A DNA stretch of 62,203 nt from NCBI RefSeq assembly GCF_000346505.1, contig NZ_ANOH01000400.1, forward strand, positions 1-62,203, in the 5' to 3' direction. This DNA is from Aporhodopirellula sallentina SM41 (GTDB taxonomy: Bacteria > Planctomycetota > Planctomycetia > Pirellulales > Pirellulaceae). The translations under genes were made by a program, and so were the position numbers. This document shows positions 36,628 through 46,356 of the stretch, one piece after another (the stretch's first letter is position 1; each line of letters begins with the position of its first letter). Under the pieces are notes generated by a model. It did no database searches. It saw only the letters and a list, made by a program, of their open reading frames with translations, and was not told the DNA's origin.

Positions 36628-38688
36628 TTAAGTGAACGCCGATACGGCGTGATACGCGACGAACGCGGCTCCGTAGGCCAGCAGTGTCATGTAGCCGAAC
36701 TGGAATGCCGCCCATTTCCACGACCCGGTTTCCTTCTTCGTGACCGCTTGCGTCGGCAAGCACTGCATCGCCAAGACGAAGAACACCAACAAACTGACAC
36801 ACGTCGCGGTGGTAAACACCTTCGTACCGTCGGGATAGGTCGCCGACGATAAACGATCTTTCAACGTCGACTCGTCTTCGGGCTCAGGACCGAGCCCGTA
36901 GAGAATCGAGAGCGTCGAAACCACGACCTCGCGTGCCGCGAAACTGGTCATCACGCCGACGCTGATTTTCCAATCGAATCCGATCGGTTCGAACACCGGT
37001 GCAACGACGCGGCCGAGTCGACCGATGATCGCGTGCTCCTGTTCCGCAGCAGCACGCAGACCGTCGAGTTCTTCCTCGCCGATCTGCTCAACGGCGACGC
37101 TGCGTGAGGCCATCTGCTCCTCGAAACGCTCATCGGAAAGTTTGGGGTAGGTCGACAACGCCCAAATCACAATCGAGATCATGAGGATCACCGTTCCGGC
37201 ATCACGCAGAAACATCCACCCCCGTTCGTACGCGTATCGCAACGCGTTGCGGAGCGATGGGGTTCGGTACGGAGGAAGATCCAAAATCAAATGCGACGCC
37301 TCTCCCGGAAGAAGAGTCATCTTCAACAGGAAGGCGACCACGAAGGCAGCGACCATGCCCAGCAGATACGCCGACGCAAACAAAATCGCCGCCGAGAGCG
37401 GTGAACCGGGAAACAGCATTGCCGCGATGATCGCGTAAACCGGCAACCGGGCCGAACAGGTCATCAACGGAATAACCATGATGGCCGCCAACCGATCGCG
37501 TCGATTCTCGATGACTTTCGTCGCCATGATCGCGGGAATCGCGCAGGCGTGTGCGGCGAGCAGTGGCACGAAGGCTTGACCGGGCAAACCAACCCGACGC
37601 ATCCAACGGTCCACAACAACGACCGCTCTGGCCAGGTATCCGGAATCTTCGAGCAACGCGAGCATGAAAAACAGAATCAGAATCTGCGGCAGAAACACCA
37701 TCACTCCGCCGACGCCGCCGATAATCCCATCGACTACGAGACTCTGAAAATCACCCTCGGGCAACAAACCGCTGACAAAAGAAGCCAACATTCCAAAGCC
37801 GCTGTCCATCCATTCCATTGGCACCTGGGCGAACCAAAATACCAACGAAAACGCCAACACCATCACCGCCGCAAATACGACGGGACCGATGAAGCGATTG
37901 GTCAGGAAATAGTCCACTCGGTCGGCGGTCTCATCCGAAACCACCGAGCCGTCACGGATGCTCTCACGTGCCAACGCGGACGCCCATTGATGCCCATCCG
38001 CGTACGGACAGACTCGGCACGAACCGCATGACTCATCATCGGTCAAAACCGTGAGAACGTTCTCGGCCGGGGTTGGCGGACATTCGGGGGAACCGCTCGA
38101 GATCAACAGTGGCAGCGCGGGCCCAGCTAGCAAAATCGCGAGTTGCGATTTCAACCGATCAAACCCTTCGCCGGTTCGTGCGGAAACGCCGACCACCGGA
38201 CAGCCGAGTTTGCGGCCGAGTGTATTGAGATCAATTTCCAAACCACGACGCCGGGCCGATTCGATGAAGTTCACCGCGACAATCGTAGGCCGTCCCTGCT
38301 GCAACGCCTCGCGGGCAACAAAGAGCGTTCGCTGCAGATTGGTGGCGTCGACCACGACGAGCAGCGCGTCGGGAACTTCCTCGTTTTCACCGAGTACGAA
38401 ATCCCTCGCGACCTTCTCTTCCGGCGACGACGCGCCGAGGGTGTAAACGCCCGGCAAATCCACGAGCGAAATCGACTGTCTGTCGTTCAGCTCGACGCGA
38501 CCGACTCGTCGATCGATGGTCGTGCCGGGAAAATTAGAAGTCTTGGCGAGAAGATTCGTCAGCCGATTGAACATCGACGTTTTGCCGACGTTCGGATTAC
38601 CCAACATCGCGACGACTTTGTCGCCGGAACTCTTCTTACCGGATGCGTCTGAGGATTCCGAAGCGGCCGAGTCGACCGATGCGCTCAT
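36628..38688 (-). CDS. feoB: Ferrous iron transporter FeoB
   Basis: A 686-residue FeoB. The G domain has GNPNVGKT (G1), DLPGVYTL (G3) and Asn140-Phe-Ile-Glu143 at the G4 position, where NxxD is usual. Between the G domain and the membrane part is a cysteine cluster, Cys221-x2-Cys224-x2-Cys227. The membrane core follows with two Gate segments, including FVPLLAAHACAIPAIMATKVI. It imports Fe2+ across the inner membrane. Its start overlaps the stop of feoA by 4 bp, so translation is coupled. Probably controlled by the Fur-type site at 38963. Confidence 0.95.
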   Translation of the reverse strand: MSASVDSAASESSDASGKKSSGDKVVAMLGNPNVGKTSMFNRLTNLLAKTSNFPGTTIDRRVGRVELNDRQSISLVDLPGVYTLGASSPEEKVARDFVLGENEEVPDALLVVVDATNLQRTLFVAREALQQGRPTIVAVNFIESARRRGLEIDLNTLGRKLGCPVVGVSARTGEGFDRLKSQLAILLAGPALPLLISSGSPECPPTPAENVLTVLTDDESCGSCRVCPYADGHQWASALARESIRDGSVVSDETADRVDYFLTNRFIGPVVFAAVMVLAFSLVFWFAQVPMEWMDSGFGMLASFVSGLLPEGDFQSLVVDGIIGGVGGVMVFLPQILILFFMLALLEDSGYLARAVVVVDRWMRRVGLPGQAFVPLLAAHACAIPAIMATKVIENRRDRLAAIMVIPLMTCSARLPVYAIIAAMLFPGSPLSAAILFASAYLLGMVAAFVVAFLLKMTLLPGEASHLILDLPPYRTPSLRNALRYAYERGWMFLRDAGTVILMISIVIWALSTYPKLSDERFEEQMASRSVAVEQIGEEELDGLRAAAEQEHAIIGRLGRVVAPVFEPIGFDWKISVGVMTSFAAREVVVSTLSILYGLGPEPEDESTLKDRLSSATYPDGTKVFTTATCVSLLVFFVLAMQCLPTQAVTKKETGSWKWAAFQFGYMTLLAYGAAFVAYHAVSAFT

Positions 38689-38933
38689 GAATGAGCCACT
38701 CGCATGTAGATGCCTTTGGCGATGTCGCCGGCGACTGCGATCTTTCCGCCCGCCGCTTTGACAATCATGGGATTACCGGCACGGGAAAGCTGCACCTTTT
38801 GCCCCTCGAACAAACCGAGTGACTTCAATCGAATCGCACACGCCTCGGGGAGATCCATGCGTGCGATCTCACCGGAGGTGCCGATGAAGTGATTCAAGGT
38901 GATTTCACTATTCATATGCGTCGGACTGCTCAT
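38685..38933 (-). CDS. feoA: Ferrous iron transport accessory protein FeoA
   Basis: An 82-residue protein with the SH3-like FeoA fold: LPEACAIRLKSLGLFEGQKV, then SRAGNPMIVKAAGGKIAV. FeoA supports FeoB activity at the inner face of the membrane. An alternative ATG six codons downstream is possible. It is the first gene of feoAB, with an ATGA overlap into feoB and a palindromic operator about 30 bp before its start. Iron-repressed expression is therefore likely. Confidence 0.93.
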   Translation of the reverse strand: MSSPTHMNSEITLNHFIGTSGEIARMDLPEACAIRLKSLGLFEGQKVQLSRAGNPMIVKAAGGKIAVAGDIAKGIYMRVAHS

Positions 38934-38962
38934 GGAAAGCGGAGCAAAACCAGCCCCTAGTT

Positions 38963-38975
38963 GAGAATGATTCTC
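38963..38975 (-). promoter_or_regulatory. Fur-type operator upstream of feoAB
   Basis: GAGAATGATTCTC is a perfect 6-1-6 palindrome and resembles the core of Fur boxes (GATAATGATAATC). It lies 30 bp before the feoA start. A second short inverted repeat, AGACG ... CGTCT, follows at 38980-38998. Confidence 0.7.
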
Positions 38976-39180
38976 GTTTAGACGCAGTTTAAACGTCTCG
39001 GACGGCCCAGCCTAGTGGGTTTTCGACCGAATTCGCCGGGAATGGCTAGATTTTTCACAATTGTCGCAGGTCCGATCGCGTTGCGGGCGATGTCCGGTCG
39101 CGTTTCGTTTCCCTCGCGGCCAACTCTGTTGACCGATCCGCTAAGGATTGACGTCTCGGCTGGCGATCGTCGGTCGCTGG

Positions 39181-40716
39181 TCATGCCTCTGTTGGAACCT
39201 TCAATACCTCACCAAGCCCGTCATAGACTCGCCGAGCCGTCCGCTCGGCAGCCCCAATCACGGGCGAGATTCCGACGCCGCCGACCGCGTTGGTCATGAT
39301 GTCGACGCCGGGAAGTTTGTCGGTCGCTGACTTGATCGCAGCGCCCCGTTCGAGGTGGCCGACTTCATACTGAGGCATCGACCGATTCCAACGCACGACT
39401 TTAACAAACGCGGCCCGTTGCTCGACGTCGCCGGGGTGTTGCAAACCGATCAAATCCGCGAGTTCCTTGGCAACAATTTGCACGATCGCCGAGTCCTCTT
39501 TTTTCAGCAGTTCGGGTTGCAGCATTCCGCCAACAAACGAACGGACGATCACATGATCCTTGGGAGCACGCCCCGCGTACTTTTCACTCGCGAAACTCGC
39601 CGCCAGGATCGAACGTTTCTCTCGCGGAGGAACAACAATGCCGAACGTCTTGGGCATTCTCGCAATCAACTCACGAGGGATCGCCATCACCACGATCGCG
39701 GTCGACGCGTAGGGGATCTCACGAAGACATTTCGCCAACGTCTCCGCCGCATCGCGCTGCGATTCATCGTCGAGCGTGGACTGCAGGTCTTCAACCAACT
39801 CGGCCGTGACCGATGACGGGGTCGTCAGAACAACTCGATCGAAAGACTCCTTCGCGAGTTCGGGCCGCGCCGACGATTCGAGCTGAAACACATCGCCTCG
39901 CCGCCGCAATCGATCGATCGGAGTTCGGGTTGCGATGTTTTCGCGTCCGACTTGATCTCGGAGCATTTCAATCAGTTCGATCATCCCACCGGGAAACGCG
40001 CGGAACTGTTCGTACCGCGCCCCGCTGCTGCCGCGTTCGGTGGAGTCCTCACCACTGCGGACTCGTCGCAACGTTGCCTTTGCCAGCGACCCGTCAGACG
40101 CTTCCATGTCCCAGATCGGTTTCATCGTTGCCGCCATGCTGAGGCGATCAACATCCGCCGTGTAGATCCCCGCAACCAACGGTGCAACGATGTTATCGAG
40201 ACACTCTCGACCGAGTCGCCGTCGCACAAACGACCCGACGCTCTCGTCGTGAACACTCATGTCGCGTGGCTTGACAAAGCGTTCGGCTAGCAAACGCAAC
40301 TTACCGGCAGGCGAGAGCAGCGGCGTTGTCACCATCGACCACAATTTGGTTGGTCGCATCAGGACGAAGCCTTCGGGGATCGGGATCAATCCGTTGCCGC
40401 GGGCAATCATCGCCCCTCGTCCCTCCGGATTCGGACGCAGCAATCGGTCGGCGACGCCGAGTCGTTGACACAACTCGATCGCAGCAGGCGGCTTCATCGC
40501 GAACATGTCCGCGCCATGGTCGACGATGAACTCTTCGCCCGATTCGCTGACGATCCGTTCGGTATGGATCACACCGCCATCGCGATCAGACGATTCGAAC
40601 ACCGTGAGGTTTGCGCCGCGGCCGCCTTCGTTGGCTAACAATCGCAGATGGGTTGCGACAGCGAGCCCCGACAGCCCGCCACCGATAATCGCGATTCGAG
40701 GTTCCGTCATGCTCAA
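39181..40716 (-). CDS. hemG: Protoporphyrinogen oxidase, FAD-dependent
   Basis: A 511-residue flavoprotein of the HemY/HemG oxygen-dependent type. It opens with the dinucleotide site IIGGGLSGLAVATHL and FESSDRDGGVIHTE. The middle contains HDESVGSFVRRRLGRE and FRAFPGGMIELIEML, characteristic of protoporphyrinogen oxidase, and the C-terminus closes the FAD site (VGGVGISPVIGAAERTARRV). It oxidises protoporphyrinogen IX (or coproporphyrinogen III in the Gram-positive route). Its start overlaps the stop of the SHD1 gene by 4 bp. With HemW at 4.5 kb it is the second haem-related gene in the window. Confidence 0.9.
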   Translation of the reverse strand: MSMTEPRIAIIGGGLSGLAVATHLRLLANEGGRGANLTVFESSDRDGGVIHTERIVSESGEEFIVDHGADMFAMKPPAAIELCQRLGVADRLLRPNPEGRGAMIARGNGLIPIPEGFVLMRPTKLWSMVTTPLLSPAGKLRLLAERFVKPRDMSVHDESVGSFVRRRLGRECLDNIVAPLVAGIYTADVDRLSMAATMKPIWDMEASDGSLAKATLRRVRSGEDSTERGSSGARYEQFRAFPGGMIELIEMLRDQVGRENIATRTPIDRLRRRGDVFQLESSARPELAKESFDRVVLTTPSSVTAELVEDLQSTLDDESQRDAAETLAKCLREIPYASTAIVVMAIPRELIARMPKTFGIVVPPREKRSILAASFASEKYAGRAPKDHVIVRSFVGGMLQPELLKKEDSAIVQIVAKELADLIGLQHPGDVEQRAAFVKVVRWNRSMPQYEVGHLERGAAIKSATDKLPGVDIMTNAVGGVGISPVIGAAERTARRVYDGLGEVLKVPTEA

Positions 40717-42263
40717 CGACCGCCGACCAACGACAGGAGTCCCTGAACGGAACCGGCGACTTGATCCGCGGCGCGATGGAACGATGCCGCATCGGTCGCC
40801 TCTTCGAGCGGAATCAACATCGAAACAACGCCTCCGACCGATTGCAATACACTGCCGATGGCTTCCGCCGAGATCGTTGGTGCGTCGATCATGCGTGGCT
40901 TCGCACCGCCCGACTGCCCGTACATGTCACCGCCGTAACTGTCATCCATGTAAAGATCCTCATCAAATTCGCTCATATCGTCGTATTGGCTCATGTCATC
41001 GTACTCGTCTGGACGACCGTATTGGCTCGGATCGTCGAACTGCCCCATGCCGTTTCGCGTTGGCTGCGCCGCCGGAGTCGGAACGCTGACATAACTCCCG
41101 CCGAGCCACTCCGAAACGCTCATCGACGCGTCATCGACACCCTGCAGTTCTTCGGTCTTCTGTTTCACCCACTCTTCGAACCCGTCGGCAACGGCCGCCG
41201 GCAACCAATAACCGTCAACTCTCTTCAGAGCGAGTTTGCGCGACGGCGGGTTGGCTCGCGAATGCCCTCGTTCATTCGATTGCGGTAGCGACTGTTCGAG
41301 GACAGCCTCGTCATCCTTTTGTTTGAGCAGCGTCCAACTCGCGGCCGGTCCGGTATAGGAATCCATGACCCGGGTGAGGTACGGCGCGACCGCGGCGTCT
41401 CGGCTGTGCAGCCATGCCCCGAATCCCTGTTCACGAATCCGGTCCAACGCGACCTCGTCGGCCGGGATCCCCACACGAACCGTTTCAGCAATCGGCAACA
41501 GTAGGTTCGTAAACGTTTCTCCGATCGGTGAAAGATCGCCCGGTTCGCCACTCGGGTCGAGCAACCTCGGATGGGACAAAATCCAATTCTGCCGCGTGAC
41601 AAGAAGATCAGCGATCCGGTGGATCTGCCCGAGCGGATCAGCGATCCCTTGCGGATCGAGTTTTTGCATCGTCAATGCGGCGAGCTGATCGAGTTGGCTT
41701 CGGAACTTCGGCGGCATCGCGTCGTAAAGCACGACGAGGTGTCCGTTACGGATCTGCTGAGCGATCGCATCGACCGCATCGTCAGGTCCCATATCGGTGC
41801 TCGGCGGAGAATACTCTGGAGGCGTCGGGGGTGTCGGTAGCGGATTGGGGGCCGGTGCCGCTTCGATCTCGGCGTTGCGTTTGATCTCTTCGGTCAACGC
41901 CCTGCGTTCTTGTTCGAGACGTTCGGCAATCTTGCCCGCTTGGATTCGACTCCCCGCTTCGAAACTGTTGATCGGCACATTGATGCGGCGTCCGTTGGAC
42001 AACACCAAGACAATTTGATTGTCCCACATACCGACCATTTCGGCTTCGATTGATTTGTCGCCGCTCAGGCTGGTCCACGTTTCTGCGGAGGCGTTCGATT
42101 GCCCTCCCGGACCCGACATCGCCCATCCGAAAACCGTCGCGACGCAGACCAACACCGCCGTGCGACCGATCGCATGATTCTCACGAACGCGACAATTTGT
42201 CGAACGGGATTGCCGCCTCTGATCCGTCACGCCAGAGCCAACCTTGTGAAAAGAGTGAAACAT
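40713..42263 (-). CDS. Exported SHD1-domain protein
   Basis: A 516-residue protein. After a long basic N-terminus and an export signal (RTAVLVCVATVFGWAMSG), residues of about 60-115 match the SHD1 (SLA1 homology 1) fold common in planctomycetes: TWTSLSGDKSIEAEMVG, IVLVLSNGRRINVPI. A Pro-rich linker and a helical middle region follow. Near residues 410-460 is an Asp/Tyr/Met-rich stretch with repeated YDDMS. The 3' end overlaps hemG by 4 bp, so both are likely translated together. The function is unknown; SHD1 is a protein-binding module in eukaryotes. Confidence 0.78.
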   Translation of the reverse strand: MFHSFHKVGSGVTDQRRQSRSTNCRVRENHAIGRTAVLVCVATVFGWAMSGPGGQSNASAETWTSLSGDKSIEAEMVGMWDNQIVLVLSNGRRINVPINSFEAGSRIQAGKIAERLEQERRALTEEIKRNAEIEAAPAPNPLPTPPTPPEYSPPSTDMGPDDAVDAIAQQIRNGHLVVLYDAMPPKFRSQLDQLAALTMQKLDPQGIADPLGQIHRIADLLVTRQNWILSHPRLLDPSGEPGDLSPIGETFTNLLLPIAETVRVGIPADEVALDRIREQGFGAWLHSRDAAVAPYLTRVMDSYTGPAASWTLLKQKDDEAVLEQSLPQSNERGHSRANPPSRKLALKRVDGYWLPAAVADGFEEWVKQKTEELQGVDDASMSVSEWLGGSYVSVPTPAAQPTRNGMGQFDDPSQYGRPDEYDDMSQYDDMSEFDEDLYMDDSYGGDMYGQSGGAKPRMIDAPTISAEAIGSVLQSVGGVVSMLIPLEEATDAASFHRAADQVAGSVQGLLSLVGGR

Positions 42264-42483
42264 GTCGAAAGCCTAAAAAAAGAAGCTGATATAACGTGAT
42301 CGAACCGAGCAACATGGCTCGCACTTTGCTCAGTTCTCGCAGAGTCGCCGGGCCACGGATGACGCAACGGAACAAATAAACCGGTTCGGAAACAACAACG
42401 ATGCGAGCCCACCCCATAACACCGCCGCATTGCATTATAGTAATCTCTTCGAGACCCTGACCGCGGCATGAAACGCGAAAGGA

Positions 42484-43599
42484 ATGAGCTTCGTGAGTGT
42501 TCGTGACACCCCACCGACAAACGGTCAATCGGGCCCCAGTGCTCAATCAGGCGCCAGTGCACAATCTACCCCAAATCCAACCTCGCTTGGCGATAAGAGT
42601 ACACCAACCACGGTCGCAGCGGACGACGGGTCATCGGTAGGCCCGCTCGACATGCCGCCCAACGCGCAAGAACAGCGGCAACTCCGCGAACGATTCTACA
42701 ACGCCACGATCATCGACCGGATTGATATCACCGATGACCTGGCGAAATTCCGGATCCGTCCCGACAACGGCATCCCGGCTTTCGATCCCGGACAGTACGT
42801 CGCACTCGGGTTGGGCAATTGGGAACCGCGACTGCTGGGGACGCAGCCGGAAGATGTACCGATTAACAAAGCTCGAAAGATTGTTCGCCGTGCGTACTCC
42901 ATCTCCTGTCCGATGTTGGACGAGGAAGGCAACCTCGCGACGCAGGACTCCGTCGACTATCTCGAGTTCTACATCACCCTGGTTCGCCAAGGGGCGACCG
43001 CCGTCAGCAAACCTCCCGCGTTGACGCCGAGGTTGTTCGGTAAATCAGTCGGCGACCGAGTCGTTTTGGAAAAGAAGATCGTCGGCAAATACAAACTAGG
43101 CAGCTACGAACCCGACGACACCATGCTGTTCCTCGGGACGGGAACAGGCGAAGCCCCACACAACGCGATGGCCGCCAAACTTCTCGCGACAGGTCACCGA
43201 GGACGCATCATCATCGCGACCAGCGTGCGATACCGTCACGACTGTGCCTACATGAATGAGCATCGTGTGCTGATGCGTCAGTACCCAAACTATCTGTATC
43301 TTCCGATGACGACACGGGAACCCGAAAACCTTCAGCCCGACCATCCCCAGTTCGTTGGCAAGCAATATCTGCAGGCGATGTTCACCAGCGGCAAATTGTC
43401 CGAACTCGCCGAAGATCCACTCGATCCCGCAAACACACACGTGTTCCTATGCGGCAATCCGGACATGATCGGATACATCGCCCCGGGTGCCGAAGCACCC
43501 GAGAATCCTGGTATGCTACCGTTACTACGTGCCGCAGGATTTCGCGACGATGTTCAAGAGCATCATGCAGGGACGATCCGTTTTGAAAAGTATTGGTAA
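42484..43599 (+). CDS. Ferredoxin-NADP reductase-like flavoprotein
   Basis: A 371-residue protein of the Fpr type. After a 55-residue disordered Ser/Pro/Thr-rich N-terminus come the FAD site (RRAYSISCP), the NADP site (LGTGTGEAPHN), SVRYRHDCAYMNEH and FLCGNPDMI, ending in an aromatic C-terminus (FEKYW). It moves electrons between NADPH and ferredoxin or flavodoxin. AAAGGA sits right before the ATG used here and about ten bases before an in-frame GTG at 42493, so the GTG may be the real start. It is 27 bp upstream of glgC, in likely cotranscription. Confidence 0.88.
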   Translation: MSFVSVRDTPPTNGQSGPSAQSGASAQSTPNPTSLGDKSTPTTVAADDGSSVGPLDMPPNAQEQRQLRERFYNATIIDRIDITDDLAKFRIRPDNGIPAFDPGQYVALGLGNWEPRLLGTQPEDVPINKARKIVRRAYSISCPMLDEEGNLATQDSVDYLEFYITLVRQGATAVSKPPALTPRLFGKSVGDRVVLEKKIVGKYKLGSYEPDDTMLFLGTGTGEAPHNAMAAKLLATGHRGRIIIATSVRYRHDCAYMNEHRVLMRQYPNYLYLPMTTREPENLQPDHPQFVGKQYLQAMFTSGKLSELAEDPLDPANTHVFLCGNPDMIGYIAPGAEAPENPGMLPLLRAAGFRDDVQEHHAGTIRFEKYW

Positions 43600-43626
43600 G
43601 CACCTCCTCCTCACAGGGCAAACAAC

Positions 43627-44910
43627 ATGGACCTCAGTAACACGATCGCGTTGATTCTTGGTGGCGGACGCGGCACCCGACTCTTTCCGCTGACCAAGAT
43701 CCGCGCAAAACCTGCGGTGCCCTTGGCGGCGAAGTATCGGTTGATCGACATCCCGATTAGTAACTGCATCAACAGTGGTTTGAATCGCGCCTACGTGTTG
43801 ACTCAGTTCTTGTCCGAAAGTTTGCACCGGCACCTCCGCCAAACGTACACCTTCGATCACTTCAGCAACGGATTCGTCGAACTTCTCGCCGCTCAACAAA
43901 CGGTCAACTCCGGCGAAGACTGGTATCAAGGAACCGCCGACGCGGTGCGGAAGAACTTGGTTCACCTGCGAGAGAGCTGGATCAAACACGTCCTGATTCT
44001 CTCGGGCGATCAACTCTACCGGATGGATTTCCGCGAGATGATGAAAACCCACATCGAATCGGGTGCGGCCGCGACCATCGCCGGGATCCCCGTGACCCGC
44101 AAAGACGCTTCCGCTCTCGGCATCATGCAAGTCGACGATACCGGACAAGTCCGCGGGTTTGTTGAGAAACCGCAAACCCCCGAAGAAATCGCCCAGGTCC
44201 GGATGGAACCGAGCTGGATCGACGAGCGCGGCATCCCCAGCAACGGCCGCGACCTGCTCGCCAGCATGGGGCTGTATATCTTCGACAAAGACCTCATGGT
44301 CGACCTGCTCGAAAACAGCCTGCACAGCGATTTCGGCAAAGAAGTCTTCCCCGAAGCGATCAACACCCACAAAGTGCAACTGCACCTGTTCGATGGCTAC
44401 TGGGAAGATATCGGAACGATTCGCTCGTTCTACGAAGCGAACCTGTCCTTGGCCAGCAAGAACCCGCCGTTCGACATCCGCAACCGCCACGCACCGATCT
44501 ACAGCCGGCCGCGGTTCCTGCCGCCGACGATCATGGGCGACGCCACCATCAAAGGCAGCTTGATCGCGGACGGTTGCCGAATCGGTGACAACGTCACGAT
44601 CGAAAACAGCGTCATCGGATTGCGAACGGTCATCGGCGACAACGTGACGATCAAAGACAGTGTTGTCATGGGTGCGGACTTCATCGAAATGCGTGGCGGT
44701 CCCCGCGACGGAAAACTCCCCGTCGGTGTCGGCGCCGGCAGCTACATCTCCGGTGCGATCCTGGACAAAAACTGCCGCGTCGGAACCAACGTCAAAATCA
44801 CCAACGCCGCCGGTGTCGATCACCAAGGCGAAGAGGAAGCACTGCAGATCCGCGACGGCATCAGCATCGTGATCAAGGAAGGCCAAATCGAAGACAACTT
44901 CCAGTGCTAG
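43627..44910 (+). CDS. glgC: Glucose-1-phosphate adenylyltransferase
   Basis: A 427-residue ADP-glucose pyrophosphorylase. The nucleotide loop [21 protein letters not shown] and the catalytic-domain blocks [10 protein letters not shown] and [10 protein letters not shown] are conserved, and the C-terminal left-handed beta helix is visible as hexapeptide repeats ([20 protein letters not shown]). It makes ADP-glucose for glycogen synthesis. It follows the ferredoxin-NADP reductase gene by 27 bp and is ended by a strong terminator at 45038. No other glycogen genes are in the window. Confidence 0.93.
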   Translation: MDLSNTIALILGGGRGTRLFPLTKIRAKPAVPLAAKYRLIDIPISNCINSGLNRAYVLTQFLSESLHRHLRQTYTFDHFSNGFVELLAAQQTVNSGEDWYQGTADAVRKNLVHLRESWIKHVLILSGDQLYRMDFREMMKTHIESGAAATIAGIPVTRKDASALGIMQVDDTGQVRGFVEKPQTPEEIAQVRMEPSWIDERGIPSNGRDLLASMGLYIFDKDLMVDLLENSLHSDFGKEVFPEAINTHKVQLHLFDGYWEDIGTIRSFYEANLSLASKNPPFDIRNRHAPIYSRPRFLPPTIMGDATIKGSLIADGCRIGDNVTIENSVIGLRTVIGDNVTIKDSVVMGADFIEMRGGPRDGKLPVGVGAGSYISGAILDKNCRVGTNVKITNAAGVDHQGEEEALQIRDGISIVIKEGQIEDNFQC

Positions 44911-44955
44911 CCAACCGGTAACCGAATTGGTCAAGACACCGGCCCGGGTTCCAAC

Positions 44956-45025
44956 ACGTAGCCGGAGTCGCAAAGCCTTTGGCCCCCCCACCTCCAACGT
45001 CTGAACTCTGGGAAGTCCAGCTACG
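44956..45025. repeat. REPIN-like inverted pair, family B (diverged)
   Basis: The plus arm starts ACGTAGCCGGAGTCGC at 44956. The minus arm (45025 back to 44999) reads CGTAGCTGGACTTCCCAGAG. It lies between glgC and the convergent porin gene, just ahead of the terminator. Confidence 0.65.
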
Positions 45026-45037
45026 ACGACAAAACGA

Positions 45038-45077
45038 CGGGACACGAGCGATCAAAACGCTCGTGTCCCGTTTTTTT
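45038..45077 (+). terminator. Strong intrinsic terminator after glgC
   Basis: A perfect 13-bp stem (left arm CGGGACACGAGCG) with a 7-base loop is followed directly by seven T residues. It ends the reductase-glgC transcript. Confidence 0.92.
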
Positions 45078-45104
45078 ATGCCCCCTCGACTTCCGACACG
45101 CTGA

Positions 45105-46295
45105 TCAATACCGGACGGTCACACCGGTTATCAACGAGTGGGCCGAAACATCGTTGCGGACGGTGACCGGACCGCCAGCGGTTGGCACGGTCCCGATCAA
45201 GCTGTTGTGGCCGAGGTACACGTACGACAGGTTCAGGTCCACGTTCTTCGCAAAACGATACGAACCACCCGTTGCGATGTTGTATTTCTGAATCAGCGGG
45301 CTGATGACGTTTTTCGGAACGTCGCTTTCGTGAATCGGTGGTTGGTTGAAGTTGATTCCGCACCGCAGGTGCAGTCGATCTCCCATCTTCTTTTGCACGC
45401 CGAATGCGGCCGCGAACAGATTGCTCCATCCGAGTTCACTGAACCCGTCGGCATCGTCGTAGCCGATGTAGCGGAAGTCCGCCGCAAACGTCCAATCTTC
45501 CCAACCGGTGTACGCCGTTCCCAGCGAAAAGATCATCGGCAAGTCGAGGTCAAACTTCACCAAGCCGCTCGGCGTGAAGAACCGGAACGTTTCCATCCAC
45601 TGCGTGCTGCGGAAACTCGCTCCGAAGTGAAAGTGGTTGTCGGTGATGTAGTAGATCCCGGTTTGGAATCCGATCCCCCAGTGCTTTCGGTTCCCCTGCG
45701 ACGTTTCCGCTGTGGAAGTGATCACCGAGGGACCGATCGGATCGAAACCAACCTCACCGAGGGTCACCAAAGGGGCGAAACCGATCGACAGTTTTTCGTT
45801 GACCAGGAAAGAGACCGTAGGTGCGATCTGCAAAAACTCCGACATCGCGTAGGCAGGGTTGCCACCGAGAATCGGATTTCCTGCGGGCTGGTTATTCACA
45901 AACCCGGCCACACCGGCCAATCCAAGGCCGACTGTCCAGCGTGAGTCTTCACTCATCCGGTGCACCCAACCGATCGACGGGACCGCGGCGGCGCCGGCAT
46001 CGCCCTCGGTGCCTCCGCCCAGACTCGAGGTCAACTCCACATCGGCCAGCAAGAGTTCGACACCGAACCCAACCTCATTATTAGCCAGCCCCGAGATCGA
46101 AGCCGGGTTCCACGCCAAAGCTCCGACCGCGTCGAGCGGAGCGGCGGTTCCGGCGCCGGCCATCGACCGGTTCACCGGCCCGACTCCGGTCAAATACACC
46201 CCCTGACCGTTGGCGGTCTCGGGCATCACGCCTGCGACCACGGACACCAAGCACGTCAGTATCAATAAATACGAAAGTCGAGATAAGGTCGACAC
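45105..46295 (-). CDS. OmpP1/FadL-family outer membrane transporter
   Basis: I chose the GTG at 46295 because AGGAGG lies seven bases before it; this gives 396 residues and a good signal peptide (YLLILTCLVSVVAGVMPETANG). The mature protein opens with VYLTGVGPVNRSMAGAGTA and NPASISGL, the conserved start of FadL-type 14-strand barrels, and later strands alternate polar and hydrophobic residues. Members carry long-chain fatty acids or aromatic hydrocarbons across the outer membrane. A 21-bp palindrome lies about 60 bp upstream and may be an operator. It converges with glgC. Confidence 0.88.
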   Translation of the reverse strand: MSTLSRLSYLLILTCLVSVVAGVMPETANGQGVYLTGVGPVNRSMAGAGTAAPLDAVGALAWNPASISGLANNEVGFGVELLLADVELTSSLGGGTEGDAGAAAVPSIGWVHRMSEDSRWTVGLGLAGVAGFVNNQPAGNPILGGNPAYAMSEFLQIAPTVSFLVNEKLSIGFAPLVTLGEVGFDPIGPSVITSTAETSQGNRKHWGIGFQTGIYYITDNHFHFGASFRSTQWMETFRFFTPSGLVKFDLDLPMIFSLGTAYTGWEDWTFAADFRYIGYDDADGFSELGWSNLFAAAFGVQKKMGDRLHLRCGINFNQPPIHESDVPKNVISPLIQKYNIATGGSYRFAKNVDLNLSYVYLGHNSLIGTVPTAGGPVTVRNDVSAHSLITGVTVRY

Positions 46296-46302
46296 GGAAG
46301 TC

Positions 46303-46308
46303 CCTCCT
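46303..46308 (-). promoter_or_regulatory. Ribosome binding site fixing the GTG start of the FadL-type gene
   Basis: AGGAGG on the minus strand, seven bases before GTG at 46295. The upstream in-frame ATG at 46346 has no such site and would place 17 extra residues before the signal peptide. Confidence 0.8.
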
Positions 46309-46356
46309 GGACGGAGTCTGCAATGAAGCCCCTGCGTACAATCCATTGTCCACAGT

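Noticed and set aside
43525-45045. 506-codon open frame on the minus strand across glgC
   Set aside because: It is antisense to glgC, whose protein is unmistakable. The predicted protein is Val/Asp-rich without motifs, as expected from high-GC codon use on the other strand.
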